Assembly: GCA_021234155.1 (NCBI GenBank)
Contig: JAJEKV010000095.1
Coordinates: 3,484,621-3,548,620 of the forward strand
From: Isoetes taiwanensis
Lineage: Eukaryota; Streptophyta; Lycopodiopsida; Isoetales; Isoetaceae
Direction of reading: 5' to 3'
Length of the DNA: 64,000 nucleotides
The notes beneath the pieces are model-generated. The model made no database searches. It saw only the letters and a program-made list of their open reading frames with translations, and was not told the DNA's origin. This document shows, piece after piece, positions 1-9,692 of the stretch; the stretch's first letter is position 1, and every line of letters begins with the position of its first letter. A program made the translations under genes and the position numbers.

Positions 1-420
1 CAAAGGTGACATAACTCTCGTTTCAGGAGCCTTTAGCAAGATAAAGATGTGAAGTATAAGGCCCAGATTCCACTGGGCCGGCAGTTGCTGTGAGGACAAA
101 TCGATGGGCAACAAATAAGCAACTGACGCTGTTGTTGGGATTCCACTGCAGGGTGGAAATTCCTGAGGTGGAGTCAGTTACAGGGATTTTTTGTGACGGG
201 GGATGTTGCCCGGCAGATGGCTGGCAGATGCAGGAAAACTTGCCAGCTAAGCTGAGAAAGCTTCAATCTGAAAACTACCTTCGACTTCTGTGGAATGCAC
301 TTTGTATCAAACAACCTGGTATTTGTTGCAAGCAAGATTAAAATCTGCCGGCCTTGTGGAATCTGGGCCTAAGTTAGAAGGTAGAGACGTTGTGAAAACA
401 TTATTCCACAGGAGAGAAGA

Positions 421-1576
421 ATTATTCCACATCCTCCCCGTGTGCAGGAGCCAGTTTCGGAGCACAGTCACACAGTCATCTTTCTCCACGGAGGCGGCAG
501 CGATGGCCCTCAATTATGGAGAGCGATTAACCGCATGCAGCCCAGCCTCTTTGCTTCCTTCCCCACCTTCCGTTGGGTCTTCCCCAGCGCATCTCTGCAG
601 TGGTCCACCTCGCTGGAGATGGAGCGTAGCCAGTGGTTCGACGCATCGCCACAGGTTAGTACATATATTTAGTTTTAGTTTTAGGATGCTCTGAGAGGTT
701 AAAAGAAAGTCCAAGCATTCAGCTTTTGCCTCGCAAAGGGCTCTAATTGTAATTAGGTCAAGGATTCTGTGAGTTTGGATCTTTTCGCAGAGTGCCCAAG
801 TCTCTGATTCTGATTCTGATCTACATGTGACCAATTCTGCCAATTCTGTCACTGACCAATTCCAGTTCTGGAAAAGAGGCATGCCAGCTCTGTCTCAGTC
901 TCATATACATGCCATGCCAGCTCTGCCTAATAACTTATACAATACACCCCATGTTCTTATATCTTGCTTAAAATGATGATTCTTATATGTTGCTTAAAAT
1001 TATATTCATACGATGATTCTTATCTGTTCTCAAGATGATTCGTAATTCTTATATGTGCATTATGGTTATTCCAGGACAGTAGCCAGAACTTGGAGACCAT
1101 CTCGGGCCTAGGCGCCTCTGTGAGGTATGTTTTGGAACTCGTTGATGCTGTGAGGTATGTTTTGGAACTCGTTGATGTGAGGTATGTTTTGGAACTCGTT
1201 GTTGCTGGGAGCTTTTTTTGGGATGAGCGGATGGCTGCCTCTTGCTCATAAGCTTGAAGGCATGGATTTTGGTACAGCTTCCAAGTACCTGAGGGAGCGG
1301 CTTGGACTATCAAAGGACCAAACGGACACAGATGTATTCGGAGGAGCAGGAACTCCTGTGTTCTTGGGACATGGCACCCATGACCGCAAGGTACCCCTCA
1401 ACCTTGCTCTTCGAGCTCGCCATGTTCTCACGTCCATGAACATGGACGTCTCTTGGCGTCAATATGTCGGTGCTAAGATTGACGGGCATTGGATTAAGTT
1501 GCCTGAGGAGCTTGATGATGTTGTGCAGTTTCTAGATTCTAAGCTCAAGATTGACATCGATCAGTCCTCTGAATAG
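421..1576 (+). pseudogene. Acyl-protein thioesterase / phospholipase-carboxylesterase-like pseudogene
   Basis: Two exons of an alpha/beta-hydrolase that would remove acyl groups from S-acylated proteins or hydrolyse short esters. Exon 1 (about 421-654) reads HTVIFLHGGGSDGPQLW, the first strand and oxyanion-hole region, and ends at CAG|GTTAGT. Exon 2 (1075-1576) follows a ..TTCCAG acceptor in the same phase and reads DSSQNLETISGLGASVRYVL. Further on are LGAFFGMSGWLP and GHGTHDRKVP, which holds the catalytic Asp, and DGHWIKLPEEL, which holds the catalytic His; the stop is at 1574-1576. The stretch that should hold the Gly-x-Ser-x-Gly nucleophile, between VRYVLELV and LGAFFG, is missing. In its place are extra copies of a 30-bp repeat and a one-base frame change. 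No ATG precedes exon 1 in frame, so the 5' end is also lost or upstream. The wording HTHTVIFLHG...SGWLP is closer, from memory, to fungal-type members than to the usual plant enzymes. Family call firm; non-function inferred from the missing Ser. Confidence 0.8.
1118..1204 (+). repeat. 30-bp tandem repeat inside the thioesterase exon (3 copies)
   Basis: TGAGGTATGTTTTGGAACTC followed by GTTGATG or GTTGTTG occurs three times: 1118-1147, 1148-1177 and 1178-1204 (the last 27 bp). Each copy encodes VRYVLELV, so one ancestral helix has been triplicated in frame. The third copy runs straight into GCTGGGAGC, out of frame with the downstream coding frame. It marks the breakpoint where the nucleophile segment was lost. 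Confidence 0.9.
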
Positions 1577-1990
1577 GAAAATTATCTCCTGTTTGGTTTT
1601 TAGCTTCCCTTTACTGAATAAAGAATTCAACATTATTCTTGCTCAAAAGGTTGGCGCAGTCTTATTTGTTTTCGTCGTCTTGAACGAAGTAGATTTAATT
1701 TCTTATCTTTTAAAGATAGATTGTATTTTGCAGGGCATTTCTTCTTTTAAAGATAGATAGATAAGTAGTATTTTTCACGGCATGCCATGCCACGCCTATC
1801 TGCATAGCGTTGGGATCTAGTAGCTCCAATTGCTTGCGGTGCAAGGAAAGTTTCTAGCCAATGGACAGGTTTTATGATAACAGAAGGAAATCTGCTTTTT
1901 GTCTCTTGAATAACATGTGGTTTCGGTGGACAGATTGTTATTTATATACTCACAAAGAAGCTAGAATCGTGTGCTTGATATAAAGAAACT
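1577..1990. other. Gene-poor 3' flank of the thioesterase pseudogene
   Basis: AT-rich sequence containing an AATAAA-like signal (..TGAATAAAG near 1615), which could serve the pseudogene's old transcript. I see no coding exon. Confidence 0.4.
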
Positions 1991-2295
1991 AGAATGTGTG
2001 CTTGCATCAGCGTTAGTCGTGTGAATGCATGAAATAGGTAGATGCAATAGTTAATAGAATGGAAACAATGGAGTGCCATGGGGATGGGGATAAAATGAAA
2101 GAAGTGGGTGTCGGGCATGGGCATGGGCATTGTGTAAACTATAGTATGCGTGCTTGGCATCGGCATTAGTCGTGAATGCACGAAATAGGTAAATGCAATG
2201 CTTAATAGAATGGAACTAGTGGACTACGATGGTAATGGGGATAAAATGAAAGAAATGGATGTCGGGCATGGGCATTGTGTAAACTATAGTATGTG
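1991..2295 (+). repeat. Tandem duplication of about 150-160 bp
   Basis: Two successive blocks each run from GTGTGCTTG/GCGTGCTTG through AGTCGTG, GAATGCA, GAAATAGGTA, AATAGAATGGAA, GGGGATAAAATGAAAGAA and GTCGGGCATGGGCAT to GTGTAAACTATAGTATG. The first spans about 1991-2148 and the second about 2149-2295. Copies differ by several substitutions and small indels, so the duplication is not recent. The short open frames here have no protein-like composition. Confidence 0.8.
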
Positions 2296-2299
2296 TGTG

Positions 2300-4265
2300 T
2301 GGAATGGGGAGTGGAAGATTTGGGTGGCACATTGCATGTGTTTTCTATGTGTATTTATATGGGTGTGCGGGATGATTGGGTGTGGAAGCACATATTGCAT
2401 TGTTGCATGATTTTGTGTGTTCTAAACTATTTGGGTTATGGGGGGAAATGGACTTGAAAAACTAATCAAATCATGATATACACAATGGGATAAAATTGTG
2501 CAATCTGATTATAGTACAAGGTAATGTTGTGGAATATGTTAAACAATAGGAAACATATGGTCAATCAAGGTGAAATGATCAGACTGTAATACCTTTTGTG
2601 ACTAAGTGTAGAGGTATGCATCCACGGCAAATCTCTAGTGGGTGTAATTAATAATTTTTTAAATACTATCATATCCATGCCAATTCCAGTGGCTACGACA
2701 TGGCCAACATATAAAATATCTTATTTTACAAATAATTCTATGCTTTCTGCTCAACCCCATTATGGATTTGGCAGGTTATGCCAATCTAGTCTTCATGGTC
2801 TTTACGGTCATAAGGTGTTTTGTTCAATTTAAGAGGGGGTTGGGGGTATCTTATGATTATTGATGCGAACCTAGTATATGTTTGTGAGTTTGTTTGTTTG
2901 CTTGAGGAGACTAAGTATATGTTGCACAATTATGTTTTGTACGAACGGTCTCTATAGAAGGATAGGTAGATAGCAAGCAGAGACAATTACTAACTTCCTT
3001 CAATGGGCCAAGGTAAAAGGCATAGATGTTGTGTAGTGGATATGAAATGACATCACGAATGACATCATGACAAATAACATTCAAACGGCCTTATCATAGA
3101 ACATACAGATTATATTTAAAATGCAAAGAAGTAAATTCCGAGAACCCATGCACCTTGCCTTCAGTTTTTTAGTAGGCTTGCCTAATCTCCCCTACAAAAA
3201 TTCTTGCAATTTGTGCCCATCCACATGGCTTGCCACCATTAGAGGTTTTATTGGACCACCTAAGAGCCATCCAAGCCGTCCCCAAATTTGATTCCAAACT
3301 TATTTTTGAACCTGCAGCCTTGGGAAAAACGCCGCCCCCGTCCCCCCAAACCCAAAGTTGATAAACCTAATTATGACGGGTTATGGAGCAGGTTAGGCAT
3401 GTAATCATGAAGAGAATCGTCTAATTCTTTAAAAACTAGCTTCAAGTTCGCGCACTCCATTAAGCGGGATTAGCCAAAGAACCTCCAGATTGAGCGTCAA
3501 ATTTTGGAAAGCGATGTCCAAATTTGATTTGATGCAATCTATTGCCAAAATCTGAGGGCAAAACCTTGTATTCCCTCTGATTTTGGTGAATAATCCCATC
3601 AATTTGGTCGTCGGAATTGTCGACAGTGAGAGTATTAGGGGACCATGGCCGAGATAAGAAGCTTCGTGTTCACACTTTTTCTAATTGTTTTCTTGTTTTT
3701 CAGAGCAAGTTTGGACAATTTCGAGTGGAGGTACCTAAGAATTGCATGCCTTACAAGAATAGATTCACAAAAGGAGGACGCCAATGAGGATGCTCCATGT
3801 AGTTCAGGAGCAATGAACATTGCTATTTGGAACCCGGGGAATTGTATCACGTTGATCCTGATAGCAAGAAACACCCTAATTTCTGCTCAGCATCAAAGCT
3901 TATTCATTTTAAAGGCCAGTAAGACTTACTTGGATATTGGAACAAACTGAATTATGATCATTCTAATCAGCAATTACAAGCAATGTACAATCAGTTGTAC
4001 GGAGTTCATTGCAAAATGTATTAATGTCATCATTGTAACAGTTACTTGTCCACATGAAGTAAGCATGCAGAAGAGGGATAACATCCGAGTTCTAGGGTGT
4101 TATCTGCCTTAAGAACCTGGGCCCGAGAGATTTATGGTGGTTTTGTGGTGATTTTCATAACAAGCCAGGTGTCTATGGCCATTTGGCATAACAAACTAGG
4201 TGTTTATGCACTTTTTTACGTGTTATTGGTGGGTAACACCACTGCAATCAAGCATTGATATCTGA
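2300..4265. other. Intergenic, no supported gene
   Basis: Open frames are short. The one at 3645-3950, with a hydrophobic N-terminus, matches nothing I recognise and has a mirror frame on the other strand. A C-rich tract (CCGCCCCCGTCCCCCCAAACC near 3330) stands out compositionally. No repeat boundary, RNA gene or promoter could be defended. Confidence 0.4.
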
Positions 4266-4269
4266 TCTC

Positions 4270-5143
4270 AACATTAAAACTTGAGGACCAGATTGTTAAG
4301 GAAGTCGATGAACTAAAGCATAAATTGAAAAGAGTTTCAGAAGATAACGATAATCTTCAAAGAGATTGAAGATGCCATTGGGAGTTAGGGAGTGGAAAAT
4401 GAATTTAAAGGTTGTACCTTGGGGGGAGGAGGCTCTAAAAGAAGGATCACTGCCATAAAAAATCTCACGAATCCAGCCACATCAAGAAAAGAAACCTAGT
4501 AATATTGCTTCTATATTGAAAAATTTATTACTAAGGATGATATTATAGAAATGCTGAAGCTTTTAGGGGCCAACCACTTAAGGAAGATTGTAATTGATTA
4601 GGTGCTAAATGAGTTAGGAAAGGATCAAAGTTCTGAGAGCATGCAAGAGTTGTGTGATAATGTTGGTTTCAGTAGGCAGGCTTACCTTGCTCTTTTTCAT
4701 TGTTTACAGATGGGATGAAGCAACAAGGTATTATTAAAACCATCCTCCCAAGATTAGTGAGGTTAGGGCGAGCTAATCAAGCAGCAAGTCTCAGGTGTAA
4801 GAGCATTTAGGAGCGATGTATCAAATTACTACTTTGGTATGCTTTATTCTGGAAAAATTAAGAAGAGGGATGGATCTGCGATGATTTATTCATTCTTAGT
4901 AAAATAAATAATTGTTGGATGGACCCCACTAAAATGCTTCAGTTATTAAGTCGTTTCTATGACTTGAAGTTGGAAGAATGTGCAGGGAAACTGCAAATAT
5001 GTATTAAGTTGGATGAGATGGAACACATCAAAGGTGAGAAATTTGAAAGGGTGTCGTTGAGACTAATGAACAAAGCATTGTCAGATTTTGATAATGATGA
5101 AGTTAAATTTTCTGTTCAGTCATAGGATCACACTTGCTGGATA
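4270..5143 (+). pseudogene. Uncharacterised large element-type ORF, 5' half (decayed)
   Basis: Broken coding sequence. A coiled-coil-like stretch at about 4274-4369 (LEDQIVKEVDELKHKLKRV) ends at a TGA. A second block at about 4510-4710 includes MLKLLGANHLRKIVID, an in-frame TAG, then FSRQAYLALFHCL. After a frame change, a third block at 4919-5143 includes FYDLKLEECAGKLQICIKLD, RVSLRLMNKAL, KFSVQS, a TAG and DHTCWI. From memory this order resembles a family of large proteins of unknown function found in charophyte algae and invertebrates, probably mobile-element encoded; I cannot confirm it here. The ORF is cut at 5143 by the TIR element and resumes at 9693 in the same frame (WI | GIFQVPEE), which proves the two halves were once one. 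Function unknown; at least two stops and one frameshift make it dead. Confidence 0.6.
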
Positions 5144-5168
5144 AAGCACAGTTTCATTATATTTGGAC
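5144..5168 (+). repeat. Left terminal inverted repeat of the 4.5-kb element
   Basis: Starts AAGCACAG and ends TTTGGAC. It pairs with the right end except at positions 8 and 18. Homology stops after base 25 (TT against AA). Confidence 0.85.
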
Positions 5169-5454
5169 TTTGCACGAGTCCATTTAGATCCCAAATGATC
5201 ACTGCAACTAGAAAATAGAGTGTATTATGCACAATACCTTAAGATAGTAAAAGTTTAGATAAAGTCCATACTTTTAAAGAGTTCATATGTAGCATTTGAA
5301 AGTAAAGTAATATGTTGACAATGTTTTAGAGTCAAATGTGCACAAAGCTAGGCCCAAAATCCAATTCTCATCGGCACATAAATATAATTCATGTTCCAGT
5401 AAAATCTCAAAATGCGCAAATCTAACTACATATATACTACAGTTGGCAACATTG

Positions 5455-5625
5455 ATGCCTCAAATTGGACGCCCGCCCTATTTGGGAGGGGGCCTTTCGA
5501 GCAAGAGATGATCTCAGACAAAGTCATCAATAAGTGCTGAAGTCCCTAATCTAATCTTCTTCACACACATGGACACCCGCCCGCCCATATTTGAGGTACT
5601 AAATTTGGGGCATGTAATCTACTCT
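5455..5625. repeat. Diverged outlying copies of the GGGCG/CGCCC repeat
   Basis: GATGCCTCAAATTGGACGCC..CCTATTTGGGAGG at about 5455 and CCGCCCGCCCATATTTGAGG at about 5577 are damaged versions of the palindrome-plus-TTTGAGG core found in the adjacent array. They lie at irregular spacing on its left edge. Confidence 0.55.
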
Positions 5626-5633
5626 TCATACAG

Positions 5634-6396
5634 ATGGGACTCCAAATTGGGCATACGCCATGGTGGCAATATATATGTTTTTCAGCATAACTCTTGTATC
5701 TCTGAGTTCGTTTTCAAAGTTCTTTAGCTTGTTGGAAAGCTAATTCAGAGACTTTGGCAAAGTCACTTATCACGCATACTATTTAGACAAATGGGGTCCC
5801 AAATTGGGCGCTCGCCCAATTTGAGGGGCTCCATAGCGGAAGCGTATAGGTTTTTCAGTATCACTCTTGCATCCGGACTCTGTCCCCGATGTTCTTTAGC
5901 TTGTTGGAAAGCTTGTTCAGAGGGCTTTGGTAAAGTCACTAATGAAGCATACTATTTATACAAATGGAGCCCTAAATTGGGCGCCCGCCCAATTTGAGGG
6001 GCTCCATGGTGGTAGTGTATAGGTTTTTTGGCATAACTCTTGCATCCGGACTCCGTTTTCGATGTTCTTTAGCTTGTTGGAAAGCTTGTTCAGAGAATGT
6101 TGATAAAATTACTAATAGGCATAGTATTTACACAAATGGGGCCCCAAATTGGGCGTCCGCCCAATTTGAGAGGTTCCATGATGGCAGCATATAGGTGTTT
6201 CAGCATAATTCTTGCATCCAAACACCATTTTCGATGTTCTTTAGCTCATTGAAAAGTTTATTTAGAGAGCATTGGAAAAGTCACTAATAGGACACCCCAT
6301 TTACACAAATGGGACTCCAAATTGGGCAATTTGAGGGGCTCCATGGAGGTAGCATATAGGTTTTTCAACATAAAGCAAACATACACTTCACACAAA
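5634..6396 (+). repeat. 173-bp tandem repeat array with a palindromic core
   Basis: Unit starts (ATGGG..) fall at 5634, 5791, 5964, 6136 and 6309, giving periods of 157, 173, 172 and 173; the last unit is truncated. Each unit opens with ATGGGG(A/T)CCC, then the inverted repeat ATTGGGCG-CCCGCCCAAT, TTTGAGGGGCTCCAT and a TATAGGTTTTTC tract. These are followed by CATAACTCTTGCATCC, GATGTTCTTTAGC, TTGTTGGAAAGCTT and a trailing CACAAAT. Copies are about 75-85% alike by eye. The open frames across the array are by-products of the repeat. Confidence 0.9.
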
Positions 6397-6640
6397 TGAT
6401 GCCTCAAATTGGGCGCCCGCCCTATTTGAGGGGCTCCATATGGCCGCAGTGCCAATGGAAATTAAGCAAAGAATATACTCCACTTGACAACACTGGAGTC
6501 TCAAATTGGGCGCTTGCCCTATTTGAGGGGACCTTTCCCGCAAGAGAACAAGTGGGAAAACTCAATAATATATCTATTCTTACGCAAATTGGGTCCCAAC
6601 TTGGGACTTGGACTATTTGAGGGGGTCTATGTTAGCAAGT
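6397..6640 (+). repeat. Additional palindrome-core copies without the full unit
   Basis: Three cores, at about 6402-6440, 6497-6530 and 6590-6628, keep (C/T)CAAATTGGGCG..GCCCTATTTGAGGGG, but the rest of the 173-bp unit is replaced by unrelated sequence. They grade from well kept (6402) to eroded (TGGGTCCCAACTTGGGACTT at 6590). Confidence 0.7.
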
Positions 6641-7714
6641 GTTCTCTGCTAATGGGCAAAATGCATGCCCAAAAGCAAGGGATATGCATCTCCAAAAGTA
6701 AGAAAAAGATGGGTAATGCATGCCAAAAAGCATGGGAGTAGCATTTTATGTATGCATATAGAGCATGCAAAGAGGACAAACTATACAAAAGGAACAAAAA
6801 CCTTGCGCTTACCATTTGCAGTCTTGGATATGCCTACACTTCAAAGCATCTTCTAGATGATGGGCGCCTTCCTAGAGGAGCACACAATGGAGGAGAATAG
6901 AGATGAATAATAGCTTAGCTCTATTGTGAGGGGAGAGCATCTTCAGTTAAAGTGTAACATAATAGAAAATAAAGAATAAAGAAGAAGAATAGCTTACCTC
7001 TGGCGTAAGTGGCAAATGATCTTGCTTCCTCAAAGGCGCTAAAAGGCACCTAAAGAAAACGGGTGGAGAGGCTTTGAAAAAGGGACACGTGGCTAGTGCC
7101 CATTCAAATTTTAAAACACCCCCATCCCCCCGCCCGCCAGCTCGATTTAAATTTCAAATTTTCAATTTCCCCCCAAAATTTTCCTTCCGCCCGCCTGTTT
7201 GAATTTCAAATCCCCATTCACTTCCAGGAATCCTTGAGCGTCCATGAGCGCCCATGTTAGCAACTTCGAGCTTGATGGCGCCTAGCGACTTTGTGCCTCC
7301 ATTGCCTCTACTATCTTCTAAATAGAGGTATTTACATATTTTATTGATTATGTAGCTTTCACCAATCTATGTTTTGGTTTAACTTGTGAACGTTATCGCC
7401 TAGTTCTTTTCTCCATTCTTATTTAACATTTCTTCCCAATGTTATATATCCGTTCTTTGTTTATTATTTATTCCCAGTATCATGGGTAACTGTATTAGTT
7501 TCAGTATATAATGCTATATATCCATTCTTGTTTAATATTTCTTCCCAATGTTATATATTCATCCATGTTTATTATTTCTTTCCAGTATCATGTGGTATTC
7601 AGTTAACTTGAATGTTCTATTAGAGCCATCCAAAACTATTGTGGTATTACACAAGCCACGATTCATGAGATGCACTTTGCTTCCCTATCTAGGTTATGAA
7701 ATGCATTTTGCTTT

Positions 7715-8360
7715 CCTATAAATTGGGCGACCGCCCAATATTCATGAGATACACTTTTTTCTTATAAATTGGGCTGTTGCCCAATATGTTTATACATGAT
7801 ATAACACTACGTGAGTTTAACTCCCAGGTGTAAAACATACCTACCTATTGTCATAACAAGACATGTCATTATGCATGGCATGCACACTGCTTATGAAATT
7901 GGGCGGTCGCCCAATATGTATAGACAATTATGTTGTGACAATTTATCTAATTTATGTGAGTGTGCTTACACATATCATGACTTTGTTTTGCTCACCAAAT
8001 TGGGCCCAATTTGGTATGGTTGTTTGTCTGACTGCTTATATGCCTCATCAATATGGCAGTTTGTCGGACTGCTTACATGCATCACTGTTTACACATAAAC
8101 CTACCTTCCTATGGTCATAACATAACAATTGATTATGCATGTCATATACTGATATCATATCAAAGAAAAGAGTTCGTGAGATGTACCTGCTGCAGTAATC
8201 TACCCAGAAAGCATTTTATATTCACCATTTAAATTGGGCGACTGCCCTATTTACAAGCTTTTTCACCAGAAACTTCCATACCTGTCATCCCCTGTTCACA
8301 GATTAAGATTCAAAAGCTTCATTTAAATCCTTATTTTTAAACCGTTTAAATTGGGCGATT
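7715..8360. repeat. Scattered short palindromes of the AAATTGGGCG..CGCCCAATTT type
   Basis: Six separate copies lie in otherwise unrelated AT-rich DNA, at about 7722, 7764, 7898, 7997, 8231 and 8345. Examples are AAATTGGGCGACCGCCCAAT, AAATTGGGCTGTTGCCCAAT, AAATTGGGCGGTCGCCCAAT and CAAATTGGGCCCAATTTGG. Arms are conserved while the central bases change together, which keeps the inverted repeat. Flanks are not shared, so this is not simply more of the 173-bp array. Confidence 0.8.
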
Positions 8361-8413
8361 TTGCCATAAAATATTCCACTGACCTTCGTATGGTTTTGTG
8401 CTGTTGATTCTGG

Positions 8414-9020
8414 ATGAATCCTTATCTAAAAAGCTTCATTAAGAAGCCTAACAAAATAGAAGCCATAGCCTACCAGAATGGATTACTTGCTCCATTTGTT
8501 TCCTGCTTGCAGCGGAATTGCAGCCTCCGAACTTCTGACTTCAAAGCTGTTGCTGCATCTCCCAGAACTGTGTTGCAGGTACCGATGGGGCATGCATCTG
8601 AATCGGCCACAACCAAGTGCTCATCTTCGTCATTGCCATCGCCCAGCTCCGCCGCCGGCCTGTTACGTTAAGATATTAGGGTTAGATAATAGTTTGCCCT
8701 AAGTTAATGGTTGCCTATTTTTATGTTCCCCCCTTTTCTAAGGTGTATTCGAAGCATAGCCTATATTCTTCCATATCTAATTTAAATTCATGTATAAGGG
8801 TAAGACAATTGAGACATGGTTTGGTAGCGACCCGTGGAGGCCGGGAGCTGTCAACCGGGAATCATGGATCAATTGTGTTACCCTTACAATATCATAACTG
8901 GGGATGTTGCAGTTCGTCTCAATTTTATCATTTTCTAGAAGTCTTCGAGTTTGCTTCACCTGCGGCGACGGTTATCCACATCCCACAAATTAGCATTCTT
9001 GGAAATTGGGGCAAATGACG
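8414..9020 (+). other. Unassigned open frames inside the 4.5-kb element
   Basis: Overlapping frames of 74-103 codons, including GIAASELLTSKLLLHLPELC (8478-8702) and GHGLVATRGGRELSTGNHG-like text (8707-9018). Base composition is slightly more GC-rich than the surroundings, as captured exon fragments often are. I recognise no domain. It could be captured host sequence or noise. Confidence 0.2.
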
Positions 9021-9663
9021 TGGCAGCACAAGAATGCACCACTAGACAAAAATCCGACCCAGTTATGATATTGTTTGGTGCTTGATTAGTGGTGGCGATA
9101 ATATACACATATTCTCCTACCTCGACCTTGCATCCTAACTAGGTTTATGTCTATGCTAACATGGAGGTTGCGCAGGCATCTATTCTAATCAATGTAAGCA
9201 TTATGCATGATGGAGATAGTGACTATGAAAATTATATGTGATTTAAACTGTGAGTGTGGAGATGGCAGCTATGATGGAGATGCCATGCTATGAGTATAGG
9301 ACATCTTGGGCATCATAATGATTATCATCATGTCACCTTAACACATGTCTAAAGATATGTCTACTTTGATGTTAGTGCAGGGATGGTGGCGCATCTATGC
9401 TATTTAGAGTGGATTCAAATGTGTCGTCGCCGCCATAAACCTCGTGGAAAATGCTCGTCCTTTTGTGCCAACTGTCACGGGGCATGCATTATTTTCACAT
9501 GGTATATAGCATGCCTCCTCTCTTGCGACTGTTGCATGTGAACCCAGCCTTCGCCTGTCGTAATGACTATGCCAGTTAATTGCATATGATGGAGATGGCA
9601 GCTAGTTGATGAAATGTTGTATTGATGGGAGAATTCAGAAAATGGTCCATAAATTCAGGTTTT

Positions 9664-9688
9664 GTCCAAAGATAATGAAATTGTGCTT
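9664..9688 (-). repeat. Right terminal inverted repeat of the 4.5-kb element
   Basis: Reads GTCCAAAGATAATGAAA then TTGTGCTT on the plus strand. The reverse complement matches the left end at 23 of 25 positions. GATA follows immediately (9689-9692). Confidence 0.85.
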
Positions 9689-9692
9689 GATA

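Larger units (their letters stand above)
5144..9688. mobile_element. 4545-bp TIR DNA-transposon-like element, family unknown
   Basis: The left end (5144 on) and the reverse complement of the right end (back from 9688) share AAGCACA[G/A]TTTCATTAT[A/C]TTTGGAC, 23 of 25 bases. GATA flanks both ends (5140-5143 and 9689-9692) as a target-site duplication. Removing the element plus one GATA rejoins an interrupted reading frame, so both boundaries are supported independently. The interior holds the 173-bp palindrome-bearing tandem array (5634-6396), more palindromes to about 8360, and small ORFs at 8414-9018 that I cannot assign. I see no transposase, so it is probably non-autonomous or carries captured DNA. 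The 4-bp duplication excludes hAT and Mutator-type (8-11 bp) and Mariner (TA); Chapaev, Ginger, Sola or an unnamed group remain possible. Confidence 0.8.

Noticed and set aside
307-882. Minus-strand ORFs opposite the thioesterase exon
   Set aside because: They mirror the plus-strand coding frame and have no motifs; shadows of the real exon.
3635-3950. 101-codon frame with hydrophobic N-terminus
   Set aside because: No homology recognised, mirror frame on the other strand, no splice context; treated as chance.
5634-6396. CRISPR-like array
   Set aside because: Periods of 157-173 bp with similarity across the whole unit; no short identical repeats with unique spacers, and a eukaryotic context.
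5791-6856. Series of ORFs with GAPNWA/IGRPPYLRG-type peptides
   Set aside because: They are translations of the 173-bp repeat in different frames, not genes.
9681-9692. A 9-bp TGCTGGATA/TGCTTGATA target duplication for the 4.5-kb element
   Set aside because: The TGCTT part belongs to the right inverted repeat (matches AAGCA on the left). GATA alone fits both the TIR limits and the restored frame.
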